DNA of 64,000 nucleotides from Mycolicibacterium tusciae. Its GTDB lineage: Bacteria; Actinomycetota; Actinomycetes; Mycobacteriales; Mycobacteriaceae. The notes beneath the pieces were generated by a model, which worked only from the letters and a program-made list of their open reading frames with translations, was not told the DNA's origin and made no database searches. The first letter of the stretch is position 1. Every line of letters starts with the position of its first letter. Positions 35,241-44,891 of the stretch are shown piece after piece. The position numbers were made by a program, and so were the translations under genes. Location: the NCBI RefSeq assembly GCF_002086795.1, contig NZ_MVIM01000003.1, positions 62,001-126,000 on the forward strand, read 5' to 3'.

Positions 35241-36245
35241 CTAGCCGAGATCGCGTCGGTGCCTCGGCCGTCCGTTGATCACCTGGGTGTGCGCCTCATC
35301 GTCGTCATAGTTCGCATCGTCGTTGTGGACGACGTCCTGGGGAACCGGCCCATTGAACTGCGCTTCGCGCGGGGGCGTGATGAACGGCACCTCCTGCGGG
35401 CCGGTGCTGAACGGCACCTGACGCGGCGGCGTGTTGAACGGGATTTCGCGCGGGGGCGCGGGGCGCGGTGGCTGCGGCGCCGGTTGTTCAGTAGGGGATT
35501 TCACCTTGGCGGTCGTGAGGCGCTCGCGCATCTTGTCGGCCGCGGTGCGGACCCTGTTGATCTCGCTGCGCAGCACCTCTTCGCGGCTCTCGCTGGTGGC
35601 GTAGTGGTAGTAGGTCAACAGGTTTCGCAGCAGCTCGAGCTTCTGCTTCTCCTGTCGCGCGAGATCATGCGTCGTCAGCAGCTCCAGGCGTTCGACGGGA
35701 TGCAGTGTGGCCCAGTCCAATACGGCTGCGGACCGGAACTGGCGACCGGCGCGCTTGGATCCCTTGGTCGTCGGCTGATCGGAGTAGGTGACCGCACCGT
35801 CGAACCGCGACGCAATGGTCTCTCCGAGCTCGCGGCGGTCCAGCGCCGAATCCCACACAATGCGAAATTCCTGCGACGGCGCCAGATACGGGATCTCCGC
35901 GGGCAGATTGAGCGGGACGATGTCGACGTAGCGATCCTCGTAGACGTTCTCGTACTTGCCGACGGTGGGAGGGTGGGCCCACTCGAATCGGATGCCGTAC
36001 GCCGGTGTCTGACCGAAGTTCCTGACGACGAGTTCGACGAGGTGCCAGTCGTGGGCGGCGGGCTCCATGAACATCGCCACGTTCGGCTGCATGAGCTCTT
36101 CGGCGTGTGCTCTGGCCCGCTGGTATGCCCGCCACGCGTAGATCAACGCCGCGACGAGCACCATGACGGCCACCCAGGCGGCCAGTGCAATCCACCCGTG
36201 GGCCGAGACGTCGGTCACCTGCAGTGCCCGGAGGTCGGTTTCCAC
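35241..36245 (-). CDS. single-pass membrane protein, unknown function
   Basis: A 334-aa protein starting at GTG 36245. One transmembrane helix lies near residues 17-40 (HGWIALAAWVAVMVLVAALIY, e.g. WIALAAWVAVMVLVAAL), followed by a cytoplasmic or extracellular beta-rich part and a helical segment with many charged residues. The C-terminus has three to four repeats of a PPRxxPF motif (PPREIPFNT, PPRQVPFST, GPQEVPFIT) and an acidic stretch. I do not recognise the family. The proline repeats may bind SH3-like or WW-like partners, which is speculation. Confidence 0.65.
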   Translation of the reverse strand: METDLRALQVTDVSAHGWIALAAWVAVMVLVAALIYAWRAYQRARAHAEELMQPNVAMFMEPAAHDWHLVELVVRNFGQTPAYGIRFEWAHPPTVGKYENVYEDRYVDIVPLNLPAEIPYLAPSQEFRIVWDSALDRRELGETIASRFDGAVTYSDQPTTKGSKRAGRQFRSAAVLDWATLHPVERLELLTTHDLARQEKQKLELLRNLLTYYHYATSESREEVLRSEINRVRTAADKMRERLTTAKVKSPTEQPAPQPPRPAPPREIPFNTPPRQVPFSTGPQEVPFITPPREAQFNGPVPQDVVHNDDANYDDDEAHTQVINGRPRHRRDLG

Positions 36246-36610
36246 GTCCCGGTGTATATCACGGTCCGCGCGCCGCTACCGCATCAGAGAAATTTGCATC
36301 AACGTCATTTGCTGGAAAACCCCAGGAAGGTGGGTAAGCAGAGACGGGAGTGCTTATAGAGGCTTACGGCTACCTTGCCAGCTACGGCAACGGAACCTGG
36401 ATGCCGGGACCGCCCGGCTCGCCGTGCAGCTCGATGAATTCGGGCACACAAGATGGGCGTCGACGGAAGGGGCGGGACGTCCGATTCGTTCGGTGCTGCC
36501 GGCGCGCGGTGTTCGGTCCACTGATCGCCTTCCCAATAGCGTTGGCAGTCACCGCCGTCGGGATCGGGTACCAGCCTGCGGACGTGGGGTCGTCATCGCG
36601 TCAGACGGGG
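36246..36610. other. 365-bp intergenic stretch, no confident gene
   Basis: Between the divergent-looking GTG of the membrane protein and the 3' end of glyoxalase II. A plus-strand frame from GTG 36350 includes a hydrophobic stretch near 36510-36570 but runs into the antisense of glyoxalase II to 36991 and has no proper ribosome-binding site. It could be a gene remnant. I see no RNA gene or strong hairpin. Confidence 0.45.
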
Positions 36611-37321
36611 TTAACCGCCCATCAACATGCGCCACTGATCCAGATTGCTAGCCCGGTATACATAATTCGTGCGCTTGACCTCCGACAGGGCCGCGCTGGG
36701 CTCCTGCGAATACCAGTGGCCAGGAAAGACTGTCGGATCGCCAGAAAGCTGTGCCAGCGCCTGCAGACTGCGGAACATCTCGTCGACGTCGCCGCCCGGG
36801 AAGTCGGTGCGCCCGCAGCCCTCCAGGAACAGTGTGTCGCCCGCGACGAGTCGGCCGTCGAGCAGGAAGCACTGGCTGCCGGGGGTGTGGCCGGGAGTAT
36901 GCAGAAGCTCGATGTCGATGTCTCCGACCTTGACCACATCACCGTGCTGATGGTCCGTCAGCTCGCTGCGGGCGATGCCCGTGACACGTGAAACCCATTC
37001 AGCCTCAACACTATTGACGTGGACGGGTACGCTGACCCGCTCCAACAGCTCGGCGAGACCTTTCAGTTCGAAGCCCATCATCGAGCCGCCGACGTGGTCG
37101 GGGTGGTGATGGCTGACCAGTACGCCGGACAGGTGCATGCCGTCGGCCTCCAGCGCGTCGACCAGATCACCGGCGGCATACGCCGGATCGACGACGACGC
37201 AGTCGCCGGTCTCGCGGTCGCCGATCAGGTAGGCGAAGTTGCGCATCTGCTCGGCGATCATGTCGCCGGCGGCGAAATCCCTGCCGGACAGCAGCTGGCG
37301 GAAGTACAGGCGGTCGGTCAT
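36611..37321 (-). CDS. metallo-beta-lactamase-fold hydrolase, glyoxalase II-like
   Basis: A 236-aa MBL-fold enzyme. HHHPDH at residues 71-76 is the HxHxDH metal-binding motif, GHTPGSQCF and LVAGDTLFLEGCGRTDFPGG supply further metal ligands, and PGHWYS near the C-terminus the last. It matches the locus of Rv0634c, annotated as glyoxalase II. It would hydrolyse a thioester such as S-lactoyl-mycothiol or a persulfide. The exact substrate is not decided by the sequence. Confidence 0.87.
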   Translation of the reverse strand: MTDRLYFRQLLSGRDFAAGDMIAEQMRNFAYLIGDRETGDCVVVDPAYAAGDLVDALEADGMHLSGVLVSHHHPDHVGGSMMGFELKGLAELLERVSVPVHVNSVEAEWVSRVTGIARSELTDHQHGDVVKVGDIDIELLHTPGHTPGSQCFLLDGRLVAGDTLFLEGCGRTDFPGGDVDEMFRSLQALAQLSGDPTVFPGHWYSQEPSAALSEVKRTNYVYRASNLDQWRMLMGG

Positions 37322-37334
37322 GCCGTAAGACTAT

Positions 37335-38195
37335 TCAGTCGTTGCCGCGCAGCCGCACCATGCGGGTGGTGCTGCTTTCGTCGAGCTCGGCCACCTCGGC
37401 GCGGGAGCGCAGGAAATCGCTGAACGAGCGGAATCCCAGCGACTTCTCCGAGAACGACGGATCCATCCGCTTCATCTGCGCCTTGACCGCGGAGTTGTGC
37501 AGCCAGTCGGCGTCGTCCTTCTCGTGACCGATCCGCAGCGCCCGTTCAAGCAAAGCGGTCGCGGCGGCCTGCGGATCGGGTGCATCTGGCTCGGTCTCAC
37601 CTTCGGCCGCCTTCTTGCGGGGCTTCTTCTTGGGCGGCTCGGTCACCGGCACACCCGGCAGCGCGTCGTAGGTGACGAACTCATCGCAGGCGGCGGTCAG
37701 CGACTTGCTGATCGAACCGGTGATCCCAATGCCGACGACGTAGCGGCCCAGGCGCTTGCAGCGTTGGGCCAGCGGGATGTAGTCGGAGTCCCCGGCCACG
37801 ATGACGACGTGGGTGAGGTCGGGCAGCCGGAACATGTCCTCAACCGCGTCGACCGCCAGCCGGATGTCGGCACCGTTCTTGGCGTAAGCGGCGGCGGGAA
37901 ACAGCTGAACCAGGTCGACGGCGCGGCCGACGAGTTGGCCCTGGTATTCGGCGTTGACGTCGGCCGACCAGTCCGCGTAGGCGCGCGTCAACACCAGCGT
38001 GCCGAACGAGGACGCGAAGTCGATGATCGCGCTGACGTCGACGGTCGCCTCGGTGAGCCGGCCGGGTTTGGTGTGAAATCCGGCGGCTTTGTCCTTCTGG
38101 AACGAGCTTCGACCGTGTATCTGGTCGTAGCGGGAGATGACGATGTTGTCGAAGTCGAGGTAGACGGCCACGCGCGGGGCGCCGGGTTCGGTCAC
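37335..38195 (-). CDS. NYN-domain (PIN-like) RNase with C-terminal OST-HTH-like domain
   Basis: A 286-aa protein. The NYN nuclease domain is marked by VAVYLDFDNIVIS at the N-terminus, GADIRLAVDAVEDMF near residue 108, and VVIVAGDSDYIPLAQRCKRLG near 128, which supply the acidic residues of a PIN-like RNase. A Lys-rich linker (KKKPRKKAAEGE) leads to a C-terminal helical domain that resembles OST-HTH/LOTUS (SLGFRSFSDFLRS). It probably cuts or binds RNA. It ends 13 bp before glyoxalase II on the same strand and is divergent from thrT. Confidence 0.78.
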   Translation of the reverse strand: MTEPGAPRVAVYLDFDNIVISRYDQIHGRSSFQKDKAAGFHTKPGRLTEATVDVSAIIDFASSFGTLVLTRAYADWSADVNAEYQGQLVGRAVDLVQLFPAAAYAKNGADIRLAVDAVEDMFRLPDLTHVVIVAGDSDYIPLAQRCKRLGRYVVGIGITGSISKSLTAACDEFVTYDALPGVPVTEPPKKKPRKKAAEGETEPDAPDPQAAATALLERALRIGHEKDDADWLHNSAVKAQMKRMDPSFSEKSLGFRSFSDFLRSRAEVAELDESSTTRMVRLRGND

Positions 38196-38283
38196 TTGTA
38201 CGTCCTATCACCACCAGCGGTTTGGCGAGCGTATCGCGGAGAATGTACCCTCTTTAAGGCCCACGACGAGACTGTCGGGGCAG

Positions 38284-38356
38284 GCCCCCTTAGCTCAGTC
38301 GGTAGAGCGTTTCCATGGTAAGGAAAAGGTCAACGGTTCGATTCCGTTAGGGGGCT
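38284..38356 (+). tRNA. thrT: tRNA-Thr (anticodon GGT)
   Basis: A 73-nt cloverleaf. The acceptor arms GCCCCCT and AGGGGGC pair fully, the D arm contains AGCTCAGTCGGTAGAGC, and the anticodon stem TTTCC/GGAAA closes a loop ATGGTAA with anticodon GGT. The T arm has GGTTCGATTCC. CCA is not encoded. The first of a thrT-metT-rpmG cluster as in M. tuberculosis. Confidence 0.96.
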
Positions 38357-38392
38357 CGGTGGACGGACCGGTTCGCCGGACTGGACTATCGG

Positions 38393-38466
38393 GGCGGTGT
38401 AGCTCAGCTGGTTAGAGCGCACGACTCATAATCGTGAGGTCGGGGGATCGAGTCCCCCCACCGCTA
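38393..38466 (+). tRNA. metT: tRNA-Met (anticodon CAT)
   Basis: A 74-nt cloverleaf. Acceptor arms GGCGGTG and CACCGCT pair with one terminal G-U. The anticodon stem CACGA/TCGTG closes a loop CTCATAA with anticodon CAT, and the T stem is GGGGG/CCCCC around ATCGAGT. The first-pair and stem features suit an elongator tRNA rather than the initiator. 36 bp downstream of thrT, 34 bp upstream of rpmG. Confidence 0.93.
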
Positions 38467-38500
38467 CAAGACGTTAGAACCGCAAGACGAAGGACAAGAA

Positions 38501-38668
38501 GTGGCCTCCAGTACTGACGTACGGCCCAAGATCACCTTGGCGTGCGAGGTGTGCAAGCACCGCAACTACATCACGAAGAAGAACCGTCGCAACGATCCCG
38601 ACCGGCTCGAGATCAAGAAGTTCTGCCCGAACTGCGGCAAGCACCAGGCGCACAAGGAATCGCGCTAG
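38501..38668 (+). CDS. rpmG: 50S ribosomal protein L33
   Basis: A 55-aa protein starting at GTG 38501, too short to stand out among reading frames. Two zinc-binding CxxC pairs are present, Cys15/Cys18 (CEVC) and Cys42/Cys45 (CPNC), so this is the zinc-containing form (rpmG2 of M. tuberculosis). The rest is basic, with [18 protein letters not shown] in the middle. It sits directly between metT and hadA, as in other mycobacteria. Confidence 0.95.
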   Translation: MASSTDVRPKITLACEVCKHRNYITKKNRRNDPDRLEIKKFCPNCGKHQAHKESR

Positions 38669-38716
38669 CGATCCCTAATCCGTGGGCGCTCGCCCCGGGT
38701 GACGGATAGGTCCACT

Positions 38717-39196
38717 GTGGCGCTGTCAGAGCAGATCGTCGGGATGCACTACCGCTATCCCGACCACTACGTCGTCGGGCGAGAGAAGCTGCGCGAGTAC
38801 GCCGTCGCGGTGAAGAACGAGCACCCCGCGCACCACGACGAAGACGTCGCTGCGCAGCTTGGCCACTCCGCGATTCCGGCGCCGTTGACGTTCATCTCGG
38901 TGTTCGGCTACATGGCGCAGTTGGCATTCTTCGAAAACGCCAACATCGGCATCAGCGACATGAAGATCGTGCAGGTCGACCAGACGTTGAAGTTCCGCAA
39001 GCCGATTCATGCCGGCGACACGCTCTTCTGCGACGTCTACGTGGACTCCGTCCGGCAGGCGCACGGCGCCGACATCATCGTGACCAAGAACGTCGTCACC
39101 GACGACAAAGGCGAAATTGTCCAGGAGTCGTACACGACCCTGGCGGGGCGAACCGGGGAAGAAGGAGAAGAGGGTTTCAGCGATGGCACTGCGTGA
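38717..39196 (+). CDS. hadA: (3R)-hydroxyacyl-ACP dehydratase subunit HadA
   Basis: A 159-aa hot-dog protein, the stabilising, substrate-holding subunit of the HadAB dehydratase of FAS-II, which lengthens meromycolate chains. It begins VALSEQIVGMHYRYPDHY and includes PLTFISVFGYMAQLAFF and FRKPIHAGDTLFCDVYVDSV. GTG 38717 is chosen because homologues start at this Ala-Leu-Ser; a GTG 18 bp upstream is in frame. HadA carries no catalytic dyad. Its 3' end overlaps hadB by 14 bp, which supports equal expression of the heterodimer. HadA is part of the target of thiocarlide and isoxyl. Confidence 0.95.
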   Translation: MALSEQIVGMHYRYPDHYVVGREKLREYAVAVKNEHPAHHDEDVAAQLGHSAIPAPLTFISVFGYMAQLAFFENANIGISDMKIVQVDQTLKFRKPIHAGDTLFCDVYVDSVRQAHGADIIVTKNVVTDDKGEIVQESYTTLAGRTGEEGEEGFSDGTA

Positions 39197-39611
39197 GTTC
39201 GATTCGGTGAAGGTGGGCGACCTGCTTCCCGAAAAGACGATTCCCCTGACCCGAGGTGACCTGGTGAATTACGCCGGAGTGTCCGGCGATCTGAACCCCA
39301 TCCACTGGGACGACGAGATCGCCAAGCAGGTCGGTCTGGACACCGCGATCGCGCACGGCATGCTCACCATGGGACTCGGCGGCGGATACGTCACCTCCTG
39401 GGTCGGCGACCCGGCGGCGGTCACCGAATACAACGTGCGTTTCACCGCGGTGGTGCCGGTTCCCAACGACGGCGTCGGCGCTGAAATCGTGTTCAATGGA
39501 AGGGTGAAATCCGTTGAGCCCGAAACGAAGTCGGTAACGATTGCGTTAACTGCCACCGCTGGCGGTAAGAAGATCTTCGGTCGCGCCGTCGCCACCGCGA
39601 AGCTGGCATGA
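39183..39611 (+). CDS. hadB: (3R)-hydroxyacyl-ACP dehydratase catalytic subunit HadB
   Basis: A 142-aa hot-dog hydratase 2, the catalytic subunit of both HadAB and HadBC. The catalytic Asp36 and His41 are seen in VSGDLNPIHWDD, the hydratase 2 motif. The length equals that of M. tuberculosis HadB. ATG 39183 overlaps hadA. It dehydrates (3R)-hydroxyacyl-ACP to trans-2-enoyl-ACP in FAS-II. No unusual residue at the active site. Confidence 0.96.
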   Translation: MALREFDSVKVGDLLPEKTIPLTRGDLVNYAGVSGDLNPIHWDDEIAKQVGLDTAIAHGMLTMGLGGGYVTSWVGDPAAVTEYNVRFTAVVPVPNDGVGAEIVFNGRVKSVEPETKSVTIALTATAGGKKIFGRAVATAKLA

Positions 39612-39614
39612 CCG

Positions 39615-40142
39615 ATGGCGCTTAAGACAGACATCCGGGGGATGGTCTGGGAATACCCCGACACCTTTGTGGTGGGCCGGGAGCAGGTCCGCCAGTACGC
39701 CAAGGCGGTGAAGTCGGCCGCACCCGCCACCGTCGACGAGGTCGCGGCAGCGGAGCTCGGGCACGACGCCCTCATCGCGCCGCTGACCTTCGCGTCGATC
39801 TTCGCGGTGATGATCCAGAACCATTTCTTCCAGCACGTGGACGTCGGCCTGGAGACCATGCAGATCGTTCAGGTCGACCAGAAGTTCTTCTTTCACCGGC
39901 CGATCAAGGTCGGGGACGAGCTGAGGGGAACCATGCACATCGAGTCGGTGGTCGAGAAGTTCGGCGCCGACATCGTCACCACCCGCAACGTCTGCGCAGA
40001 GCTGGACGGCACGATCGTGATGGAGGCGTTCACCACCCTGATGGGCCATGAGGGCGACAACTCGATCTCGGTGAAATGGGACCCGGAGACGGGGCAGGTC
40101 GTCCGCACAGCTGGCAGCGAGAACGGCCACGTAGCGGATTAG
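39615..40142 (+). CDS. hadC: (3R)-hydroxyacyl-ACP dehydratase subunit HadC
   Basis: A 175-aa paralogue of HadA, starting MALKTDIRGMVWEYPDTF, with PLTFASIFAVMIQNHFF and FHRPIKVGDELRGTMHIESV. It pairs with HadB to act on longer meromycolate intermediates. It follows hadB by 3 bp. It is slightly longer than the M. tuberculosis protein because of a C-terminal tail (WDPETGQVVRTAGSENG). The last gene of hadABC before trpT. Confidence 0.94.
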   Translation: MALKTDIRGMVWEYPDTFVVGREQVRQYAKAVKSAAPATVDEVAAAELGHDALIAPLTFASIFAVMIQNHFFQHVDVGLETMQIVQVDQKFFFHRPIKVGDELRGTMHIESVVEKFGADIVTTRNVCAELDGTIVMEAFTTLMGHEGDNSISVKWDPETGQVVRTAGSENGHVAD

Positions 40143-40163
40143 TACCTCACGTGGGTGGCGCGC

Positions 40164-40169
40164 TACACT
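40164..40169 (+). promoter_or_regulatory. possible -10 element upstream of trpT-secE
   Basis: TACACT at this position matches the mycobacterial TAnnnT -10 pattern and would start transcription about 120 bp before trpT. No clear -35 is visible, so support is weak. Confidence 0.3.
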
Positions 40170-40294
40170 CGCTACTCGGGGTTTCCCCAGTCCAGCGCGC
40201 TGTCCGTCGGTTTCAGATCGACCGAACGGGGAGCGCGCGGTTTGTGTGAGCCCCGGAAACCGGCGATATCGCAGCGCCAGCGGTGTCAAGGTAA

Positions 40295-40367
<73 letters not shown>

Positions 40368-40445
40368 CTCAACTGAATACTCGACACGGCGTGGACACTG
40401 GAAGGTGTCCACACAACTAGACGACCAGAACAAGGAAGGCATGCG

Positions 40446-40868
40446 GTGAGCGACGAGCGTGATCGTGACGGCTCCGCAGGGTCCGACGACACCGGCGGCA
40501 GCGGCGCGGTCGTAACCCGGCCTACTCGGCCCAGCGGCAAGCGGTCGCGCCGCGTAGCCAGCGGCGAGAACGTCAGCAGCGCCGTCGACCTGGAAACCGG
40601 CACCGAGGCGTCGCCGACCAAGAACGGCTCGGGCACGGCTAAGAAGACGGCCAAGAAGCGCGGCGACGGCTCCTCGAGCAACCCGTTCCTGTATGTCTGG
40701 AACTACCTGAAGCAGGTCGTCGCCGAGCTGCGCAAGGTCATCTGGCCGAACCGCAAGCAGATGGTCAGCTACACCATCGTGGTGCTGGTCTTCCTGGCGT
40801 TCATGGTGGCGCTGATCGGCGGAGTCGATTTGGGCGTCGGCAAGATCGTCATGTGGGTGTTCGGCTGA
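40446..40868 (+). CDS. secE: preprotein translocase subunit SecE
   Basis: A 140-aa protein, GTG start. The first 75 residues are hydrophilic, with Ser/Gly/Lys-rich sequence typical of actinobacterial SecE. The conserved amphipathic segment YLKQVVAELRKVIWPNRKQM precedes a single transmembrane helix near 112-130 (IVVLVFLAFMVALIGG). SecE clamps SecY in the translocon. It lies 27 bp upstream of nusG, the classical secE-nusG pair. Confidence 0.95.
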   Translation: MSDERDRDGSAGSDDTGGSGAVVTRPTRPSGKRSRRVASGENVSSAVDLETGTEASPTKNGSGTAKKTAKKRGDGSSSNPFLYVWNYLKQVVAELRKVIWPNRKQMVSYTIVVLVFLAFMVALIGGVDLGVGKIVMWVFG

Positions 40869-40891
40869 CGTGGAAGTACTGAGAGGACTGA

Positions 40892-41716
<825 letters not shown>

Positions 41717-41749
41717 AGACAAGTAAGAAAGAAAAGGAACCGAACACTC

Positions 41750-42178
41750 ATGGCCCCGAAGAAGAAGGTCACTGGGCTGATCAAGCTGCAGATCCAGGCC
41801 GGAGCGGCCAACCCCGCCCCGCCAGTGGGTCCGGCGCTCGGCCAGCACGGCGTCAACATCATGGAGTTCTGCAAGGCGTACAACGCCGCGACGGAAAGCC
41901 AGCGCGGCAACGTCATCCCCGTGGAGATCACCGTCTACGAGGACCGCAGCTTCACGTTCGCGCTGAAGACCCCGCCCGCCGCCAAGCTGCTGCTGAAGGC
42001 CGCAGGCGTGCAGAAGGGTTCCGGCACCCCGCACACCACCAAGGTCGCCAAGGTGACCTGGGATCAGGTGCGCGAGATCGCCGAGACCAAGAAGGAAGAC
42101 CTGAACGCCAACGACATCGACGCGGCGTCCAAGATCATCGCCGGCACCGCCCGGTCGATGGGGATCACGGTCGAATAG
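41750..42178 (+). CDS. rplK: 50S ribosomal protein L11
   Basis: A 142-aa protein with the L11 N-terminal domain ([23 protein letters not shown]) seen as [17 protein letters not shown] and the C-terminal rRNA-binding domain ([26 protein letters not shown]). ATG follows an AAGGAA-type ribosome-binding site. L11 forms the GTPase-centre stalk base, is needed for RelA activation and is the target site region of thiopeptides. In operon order nusG-rplK-rplA. Confidence 0.97.
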   Translation: MAPKKKVTGLIKLQIQAGAANPAPPVGPALGQHGVNIMEFCKAYNAATESQRGNVIPVEITVYEDRSFTFALKTPPAAKLLLKAAGVQKGSGTPHTTKVAKVTWDQVREIAETKKEDLNANDIDAASKIIAGTARSMGITVE

Positions 42179-42247
42179 TTCGGCCGGTCCCGTGGGAGAG
42201 CTGGCATCGGCTCGCCAACCACACCTCTGAAACACAAGGAGATAGCA

Positions 42248-42955
42248 ATGAGCAAGAACAGCAAGGCATATCGCGAAGCCGCGGAGAAGATCGACAAGGA
42301 CAACCTGTACTCCCCGATCGAGGCTGTGCGCCTGGCCAAGGAGACGTCTTCGAAGAAGCAGGACGCGACCGTCGAGGTGGCGATCCGGCTGGGTGTCGAT
42401 CCTCGCAAGGCCGACCAGATGGTGCGCGGCACCGTCAACCTGCCCAACGGCACCGGTAAGACGGCGCGCGTCGTGGTGTTCGCCGTGGGTGACAAGGCCG
42501 AGGCGGCGCTTGCTGCAGGCGCCGACGAGGTGGGCAGTGACGACCTGATCGAGAAGATTCAGGGCGGCTTCCTGGACTTCGACGCCGCGATCGCGACGCC
42601 GGACCAGATGGCCAAGGTGGGCAAGATCGCCCGTGTGCTGGGTCCGCGTGGCCTGATGCCGAACCCGAAGACCGGCACCGTGACTCCCGATGTCGCGAAG
42701 GCGGTTTCGGACATCAAGGGCGGAAAGATCAACTTCCGTGTCGACAAGCAGGCCAACCTGCACTTCGTGATCGGCAAGGCCTCCTTCGACGAGACGAAGC
42801 TGGCCGAGAACTACGGCGCCGCGCTCGACGAGGTCCTGCGCGCCAAGCCGTCGTCGTCGAAGGGTCGTTACCTAAAGAAGGTTGTCGTGTCGACGACGAC
42901 CGGTCCCGGCATCCCCGTGGACCCAGCGGTGACGCGCAACTTCACCGAGGCGTAG
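42248..42955 (+). CDS. rplA: 50S ribosomal protein L1
   Basis: A 235-aa protein with the L1 pattern: [24 protein letters not shown] (shown as [16 protein letters not shown]), [34 protein letters not shown] block at [19 protein letters not shown], and a closing [24 protein letters not shown] is preceded by CAAGGAGAT, a strong ribosome-binding site. L1 binds 23S rRNA at the E-site stalk and usually represses its own rplKA message. Confidence 0.97.
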   Translation: MSKNSKAYREAAEKIDKDNLYSPIEAVRLAKETSSKKQDATVEVAIRLGVDPRKADQMVRGTVNLPNGTGKTARVVVFAVGDKAEAALAAGADEVGSDDLIEKIQGGFLDFDAAIATPDQMAKVGKIARVLGPRGLMPNPKTGTVTPDVAKAVSDIKGGKINFRVDKQANLHFVIGKASFDETKLAENYGAALDEVLRAKPSSSKGRYLKKVVVSTTTGPGIPVDPAVTRNFTEA

Positions 42956-43151
42956 CCGCGAGACGGCGGCAATCGGTTGATCCAGCAACACGATGCCGGC
43001 GCTGCTTTTGGAGTGTGACTAGCACCCGCGTCCCAATCACTACCAGCCCGGGGACGACAACTTCGCAAGGACAACAGGCCTCGGCCAATTTTCGCTGGGC
43101 AAATTTGCGATTCGGCCGATCCGCGCCCTTGCGTTATGTGATCGTTGTCGC

Positions 43152-44891
43152 ATGCGTAAGGCCGGTCGGGTTGTCGTCCTGTTCCTCTTGAGCTTGCTGA
43201 GCACCGCCGTCCTCGGCGCAATGACAGCGCTGATGGCGGCGGTCAGTCTGGCCGCGACGGCGCTGATCGTGCCAGGGACCGGGACGCCCGACGCAAACAA
43301 AGTCGAGTTCTACATGGAGAACTTCCGCGATTACTACATGCAGACACCGTGTGAGCCCGACGGTTGCGCGGACGACCAGTTGTATGGCATCAACTACGAC
43401 GCATCGTTCTGGCCGATACCTTTGCCGGGCTGGTGCGACCCCGGCCGCTGCGAGAAGTTCGACGTGTCGGTTGCGGGAGGTGTGGAGAACCTCCGCAACA
43501 CACTCGGAGCCATCTCGACACTCGACCCCGACTTCGACGGGAGCGTCGTGATCGCCGGCTATTCGCAGGGCGGCCGCGTCGTCAGCATTGCGAAGACGAA
43601 AATCGCCAACGGCGAGTGGAACGACGTGCTCGACGAAATCGATTCCATCAAGTTCGTGTTCATCGGCAACCCGAACCGTCCGAACGGCGGCATCCTTTCG
43701 CGATTCGGCATTCTAGGGACCATCCCGATCTTGGATGTGACGACCGGACAACCCACGCCGACGGACACCACTTTTGAGACCGAAGATTGGGCCATCCGGT
43801 GGGAGGGCATCGCGGACTTCCCGCAGTATCTGCTGAATCCGTTGGCGGTGGTCAACTCAATTCTCGGCTTCACGTATGACCACGGCACCTACCTGGCGAT
43901 CAACGAGGACAGCGATCCCGGTGAATTGCCCGCCGGATACTCCGTTGCCGAATGGCGGGAGCTCACCACGAACCCCGAGCTCTATCCCCAGAATGTCCAA
44001 ATCCAGAAGCTGCCCGACAGCGACACCACCTACTACACCATTACGCCGAAGGTGTTGCCGCTCGTCCTTCCGCTGCACTCCATCCCGATCATCGGCAAGC
44101 CGATCGCGGACCTCTTCGAGCCTGCCCTGCGCGTGATCATCGAGGAGACCGGATATAACCGCAACATTCCGTTCGGCCAGCCCACGCGGATCGGGCTGTT
44201 CCCGATCTTCAACCCGTTCACGCTCGTCCTCAAGCTGATCCCCGCAATCTTCCAGGGCATCAACAACTTCCTCGCGAACTTCGGATTGGCGACGGAGATA
44301 CCGCTGACCCCGCCGATACCGGTTCCCGAGGAGGACGAGGAGCAAGACGAAAATCTCGAGCAGTTCTCGTTGCTAAATAACTTTGACGATATGTCCGGAG
44401 CTAGATCAGGACTGTCGCTGGTGCAGGACACTGGTGGCGTCGAGCAGCAGCTTGACGGCGACGAGAAGACTGCTTCCCTCGGTCCCGACAGCGAAGAAGA
44501 GGTCACGCTTCCCGAAATCGTCGAGACGCCCAACGCCGACACGGCCGGACTCGAAGGCGCCGGGCTCCAGCAGGTCCCCGCGGACAATCTGGATGGACTG
44601 AACGAAGAAGACAACAACCCCGACCAGGGCGACCCCAACCAGCTCGACCCCAACGAGGGCACCCAAATAGTCATCAAGGATCCGGAAGAGAACCAGGATC
44701 TGGATGGCAACAAGTTCGACGCAAACGGTGGCAGCGTGTCGTTGAACTTCTCACCGAACAAGCCCGAGGGCGCACCGGCCGGTGGCGAGGACGCCGATCC
44801 GCTCAACCCGGTCGATCCCGAGGGCGTCGAGGGCGTCGAGGGCGCGGAAGGCGCAGAGGGTGCGGAGGGCACAGAGCCGGCGGCTGCCTGA
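43152..44891 (+). CDS. secreted PE-PPE-domain serine hydrolase with acidic C-terminal tail
   Basis: A 579-aa protein. An N-terminal signal or anchor (VVVLFLLSLLSTAVLGAM) precedes a PE-PPE domain (PF08237, alpha/beta hydrolase) with nucleophile motif AGYSQGGRVVS near residue 140. LYGINYDASFWPIPLPGWCD and IKFVFIGNPNRPNGG are further family blocks. It lacks a PE or PPE N-terminal domain. The last 170 residues are acidic and low in complexity, ending in repeated GVEGVEGAEGAEGAEG. It probably hydrolyses an ester at the cell surface. It is inserted between rplA and the mma genes, where M. tuberculosis has no such gene. Confidence 0.82.
   Translation: MRKAGRVVVLFLLSLLSTAVLGAMTALMAAVSLAATALIVPGTGTPDANKVEFYMENFRDYYMQTPCEPDGCADDQLYGINYDASFWPIPLPGWCDPGRCEKFDVSVAGGVENLRNTLGAISTLDPDFDGSVVIAGYSQGGRVVSIAKTKIANGEWNDVLDEIDSIKFVFIGNPNRPNGGILSRFGILGTIPILDVTTGQPTPTDTTFETEDWAIRWEGIADFPQYLLNPLAVVNSILGFTYDHGTYLAINEDSDPGELPAGYSVAEWRELTTNPELYPQNVQIQKLPDSDTTYYTITPKVLPLVLPLHSIPIIGKPIADLFEPALRVIIEETGYNRNIPFGQPTRIGLFPIFNPFTLVLKLIPAIFQGINNFLANFGLATEIPLTPPIPVPEEDEEQDENLEQFSLLNNFDDMSGARSGLSLVQDTGGVEQQLDGDEKTASLGPDSEEEVTLPEIVETPNADTAGLEGAGLQQVPADNLDGLNEEDNNPDQGDPNQLDPNEGTQIVIKDPEENQDLDGNKFDANGGSVSLNFSPNKPEGAPAGGEDADPLNPVDPEGVEGVEGAEGAEGAEGTEPAAA

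Noticed and set aside
36350..36991. 213-aa plus-strand protein
   Set aside because: More than half is antisense to glyoxalase II and no family is recognised; kept only as a possible remnant.
43152..44891. PE or PPE family protein
   Set aside because: It has the PE-PPE hydrolase domain but no PE or PPE N-terminal domain, so it is not counted as a PE/PPE protein.
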